The translations under genes were made by a program, and so were the position numbers. Positions 23,707 to 25,959 of a stretch of 25,959 bases of DNA are shown here, one piece after another (the first letter of the stretch is position 1; each line of letters opens with the position of its first letter). The notes under the pieces are model-generated. The model saw only the letters and a program-made list of their open reading frames with translations, ran no database searches and had not been told where the DNA came from. Source of the stretch: Bacteroidota bacterium (GTDB lineage Bacteria; Bacteroidota; Bacteroidia; Chitinophagales; Saprospiraceae); contig JAGWYI010000004.1 in the NCBI GenBank assembly GCA_018969455.1, positions 1 to 25,959 on the forward strand. Reading direction: 5' to 3'.

Positions 23707-24966
23707 ATGAATATTCACATTTTAACGATTGGCGACGAGTTGTTGATAGGCCAAATCGTAGACACCAATTCGGCCTGGATGGGCCAACAACTGAACCTGA
23801 ACGGGATGCGGGTGACTGGTAAAAGCGCCGTGGGCGACACCAAAGAAGCCATCCTGGAAGGTGTGGAACAGGCAGGGCGGAACGCCGACGCGGTAATCAT
23901 GACCGGCGGATTGGGTCCCACCAAAGACGACATCACCAAAAAGACCCTGGCCGAGTGGTTTCAGTCGGAAATGGTGTTTCATCCCGAAACCTATGAACGG
24001 ATTGAGGGCTATTTTACCAAAGTAGGCCGCGCCATTCCGCCCGCCATGCGCGACCAGGCAACACTTCCCGAAAAAGCGCTTGTTTTGCCCAACAAAGTGG
24101 GTACCGCGCCCGGCATGTGGTTCGAAAACGCCGGTAAAGTATACATCTCTCTGCCGGGCGTGCCTTTCGAAATGGAATATCTGATGCAAGCCGAGGTGAT
24201 TCCGCGCTTAAAACAGCGTTTCGAGGCCCGGCCCATTCTCCACCGCACCTTGCTCACGGCCTGCGAAGGTGAAAGCAACATTGCCCGGCGCATCGAAGCC
24301 TTTGAGGATCAATTGCCCGAAAATATCAAGCTCGCCTACCTGCCCGCGCTCGGGCAAGTGCGCCTGCGCCTGACCGCCACCTGGCCCGGTCCAATCGTCG
24401 AAGATGCCGAGCAACAATTGGCCGCTCGGCTCGATGCCCAGAAAGCCGCCCTGACTGCTTTGATACCCGATTTGATCTATGGCGAAGAAAACACCAGTCT
24501 GGCTGAAGTGGTTGGACAACTGCTGTTGCAAAAAGGAAAAAAATTGGGCACTGCCGAAAGCTGCACCGGCGGGTATGTGGCCCATTTAATAACAAGCATT
24601 CCCGGCGCCTCGGCTTATTTCCCGGGCTCGGTGGTGACGTATTCCTATGAAATGAAGCACAAATTGCTGGGCGTGCCAAATGCCTTGTTGCAGCAATATG
24701 GCGCCGTAAGCAGCGAAGCCGTACAAGCCATGGCCCTGGGCGCGCTGGATGCCCTGGGCGCCGATGTGGCGCTGTCTATTTCGGGCATTGCAGGCCCCGA
24801 CGGCGGCACCCCCGACAAACCCGTGGGCACCGTGTGGATGGCCGTAGCCGACCGCACGCGCGTAGTAGTGGAAAAACACGTATTTGGCCGCGACCGGCTG
24901 AAAAACATCCAACTCACCGGTACCTACGCCCTGAACCTGGTGCGCAAGTTTTTGCTCGAATCCTGA
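23707..24966 (+). CDS. cinA: CinA-like protein, NMN deamidase/ADP-ribose pyrophosphatase family
   Basis: The 419-residue length is normal for full-length CinA. The N-terminal COG1058 domain (about 1-170) has GDELLIGQIVDTNSAW and TGGLGPTKDD. A middle region is followed by a PncC-type C-terminal domain (about 260-415) with GTAESCTGGYVAHL (the serine and conserved residues of the deamidase site), PGSVVTYSYEMKHKLLGV and SISGIAGPDGGTPDKPVGTVW. PncC enzymes hydrolyse nicotinamide mononucleotide to nicotinate mononucleotide in pyridine-nucleotide salvage. The COG1058 half has ADP-ribose pyrophosphatase activity in characterised relatives. It is cytosolic. The methyltransferase ATG is only 2 nt past the stop, so the two genes form an operon. 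No clear TAnnTTTG promoter was seen in the 49-bp divergent gap. Confidence 0.95.
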   Translation: MNIHILTIGDELLIGQIVDTNSAWMGQQLNLNGMRVTGKSAVGDTKEAILEGVEQAGRNADAVIMTGGLGPTKDDITKKTLAEWFQSEMVFHPETYERIEGYFTKVGRAIPPAMRDQATLPEKALVLPNKVGTAPGMWFENAGKVYISLPGVPFEMEYLMQAEVIPRLKQRFEARPILHRTLLTACEGESNIARRIEAFEDQLPENIKLAYLPALGQVRLRLTATWPGPIVEDAEQQLAARLDAQKAALTALIPDLIYGEENTSLAEVVGQLLLQKGKKLGTAESCTGGYVAHLITSIPGASAYFPGSVVTYSYEMKHKLLGVPNALLQQYGAVSSEAVQAMALGALDALGADVALSISGIAGPDGGTPDKPVGTVWMAVADRTRVVVEKHVFGRDRLKNIQLTGTYALNLVRKFLLES

Positions 24967-24968
24967 TT

Positions 24969-25799
24969 ATGCTCGACATCCGAACGTATTACCGGCACAC
25001 CCGTTTCGATTACCGCACCATCTGGAACAACCGCGACAACCTGGCGGTGCATTTCGGGTATTACGACGAACATGCCGACAAGCACAACGATGCGTTGAAC
25101 AACATGAACCGGGCCATGGCCGATTTGGCGGGCATCCAGCCCGGCGAAAAGGTGCTCGATGCAGGATGTGGCATGGGCAGCGCCTGTTTTTGGCTGGCAA
25201 AGCACCGGCAAGCCCTGCCTACCGGCATCAGCATTGTGCCCGAGCAGATTGCCGATTGCCTGCGTGAAAAGAACAGGCGCAAAGCCGAAACGGTGCAGTT
25301 TGTCACCGCCGATTATCTGCACACCCCCTTTCCAGATGCCGCCTTTGAGGTGATATGGGCCTGCGAAAGCCTCTGCCACGCCAAAGACAAGTCTGAATTT
25401 TACCGCGAAGCCTACCGCCTGCTCAAACCCGGCGGCCGCCTCGTATTGGCCGAATACCTGCGCAGCGCCCGCCCCGTAACCGAAAAAGGCGAGCAATTGC
25501 TGGCAGCATGGCTGCGGCCCTGGGCCATTCCCGACATTGATACTTTGGAAGAACACCGCGCCCACGCTTTAACCGCCGGTTTTCAAAGCGCTGAAATACA
25601 AGATGTTACCCCACGTGTGCGCGTGTCCCTGCGCAACCTGCACGAACTCTGCACCCAATGGCTGCCCATTGGCAGGGTATTCAAGTTTTTCGGAATTGTA
25701 AACGACATTCGGTTGAACAATGTGCGGGCATCCATCCGCCAATACGAAGCCCTGGAGGAAGGCGCCTGGTATTACGCGATGGGGGTATTTCGAAAGTAA
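24969..25799 (+). CDS. Class I SAM-dependent methyltransferase (sterol/tocopherol-methyltransferase-like)
   Basis: The 276-residue protein has the Rossmann methyltransferase core: motif I KVLDAGCGMGSA (61-72, SAM-binding), an acidic segment VTADYLHTPFPDAAFEVIWACESLCHA (motifs II and III) and LLKPGGRLVLAEYL. The N-terminal HFGYYDE...NNMNRAMADLAG and the C-terminal NLHELCTQWLP region resemble gamma-tocopherol, sterol and related small-molecule methyltransferases rather than protein or RNA enzymes. The acceptor is unknown; a quinone or isoprenoid-like lipid is conceivable. ATG 24969 starts 2 nt after the cinA stop, which indicates translational coupling. A longer frame overlapping cinA is rejected. 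It is followed by a repeat-bearing non-coding tail. Confidence 0.88.
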   Translation: MLDIRTYYRHTRFDYRTIWNNRDNLAVHFGYYDEHADKHNDALNNMNRAMADLAGIQPGEKVLDAGCGMGSACFWLAKHRQALPTGISIVPEQIADCLREKNRRKAETVQFVTADYLHTPFPDAAFEVIWACESLCHAKDKSEFYREAYRLLKPGGRLVLAEYLRSARPVTEKGEQLLAAWLRPWAIPDIDTLEEHRAHALTAGFQSAEIQDVTPRVRVSLRNLHELCTQWLPIGRVFKFFGIVNDIRLNNVRASIRQYEALEEGAWYYAMGVFRK

Positions 25800-25803
25800 A
25801 CCA

Positions 25804-25868
25804 GGATTCGCCGGATTTTGTGGATAAATCAGGATGGATTTCGGTGATTTCTAATGATTTCTAAAGAT
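25804..25868. repeat. Quasi-periodic GAT(TT) repeat tract after the methyltransferase gene
   Basis: GAT occurs at 25805, 25814, 25823, 25833, 25837, 25846, 25856 and 25866, mostly 9-10 bp apart, usually as GGAT or GATTT. Two copies of TGATTTCTAA are exactly tandem (25845-25854 and 25855-25864). The tract begins 4 nt after the stop codon. It resembles degenerate GGATT-type intergenic repeats of environmental Bacteroidota, which is recognition only and was not searched. Confidence 0.55.
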
Positions 25869-25910
25869 CGCTGTACCCAAAACCTGGCGTCGTGAAGTAT
25901 AAAAAATGAC

Positions 25911-25946
25911 ACGGAGTTGCACAGAGGATACGGAGTTACACGGAGG
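25911..25946. repeat. Two imperfect 17-bp direct repeats of the ACGGAGTT type
   Basis: ACGGAGTTGCACAGAGG (25911-25927) and ACGGAGTTACACGGAGG (25930-25946) agree at 15 of 17 positions and are separated by 2 nt. The element is close to the window edge and may continue beyond it. Similar ACGGAG/CACAGAG strings are common as dispersed intergenic repeats, by my recollection. Confidence 0.6.
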
Positions 25947-25959
25947 GAATTTGAATATT

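Overview
The window reads as chromosomal DNA of a Bacteroidota bacterium, most likely an environmental Saprospiria/Chitinophagia-type lineage. Four things point there. Two proteins end in type IX secretion (T9SS) C-terminal sorting domains. There is a secreted GH92 mannosidase with a discoidin-type C-terminus. Several genes carry the Bacteroidota promoter pattern TTTG-N18..21-TAnnTTTG. Shine-Dalgarno sequences are largely absent. No tRNA, rRNA, insertion sequence, phage gene or CRISPR array was seen.

Layout. 1-1784 (-) is mutL, running off the left edge. 1785-2163 holds a compact unit on the + strand: a -7 box, a 42-residue membrane peptide gene and an intrinsic terminator whose T-tract abuts the promoter of the next gene. 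2164-7521 (+) carries a GH92 alpha-mannosidase and a membrane-anchored class III adenylate cyclase with TPR repeats, closed by a bidirectional terminator. 7577-15491 (-) is a run of five genes: in transcription order sucA, an MBL-fold hydrolase, a DppB-type permease, a GNAT/FemAB-like transferase and a von Willebrand A (VWA)/T9SS surface protein. sucA and rpsT are divergent and share a 210-bp intergenic region with a perfect 14-bp inverted repeat. 15703-21198 (+) holds rpsT, a PaaE-like ferredoxin reductase, a WG-repeat protein and a 957-residue T9SS cargo protein. 21195-25799 holds a GT-C-like membrane protein (-), a nucleotidyltransferase/GHMP kinase fusion (+), an unknown 180-residue protein (-), cinA (+) and a methyltransferase (+). 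The last 160 bp contain two short repeat types.

How the genes relate. Most are housekeeping or stand-alone genes: mismatch repair, TCA cycle, ribosome, NMN deamidation. The accessory theme is the cell surface and extracellular glycans: a secreted mannosidase, T9SS cargo, a membrane GT-C-like protein and a probable sugar-phosphate activating enzyme. No clearly new multi-gene system can be demonstrated. The most unusual items are the nucleotidyltransferase/GHMP kinase fusion, the small membrane-peptide unit, the inverted repeat between sucA and rpsT, and the hairpin lying exactly in the spacer of the WG-gene promoter.
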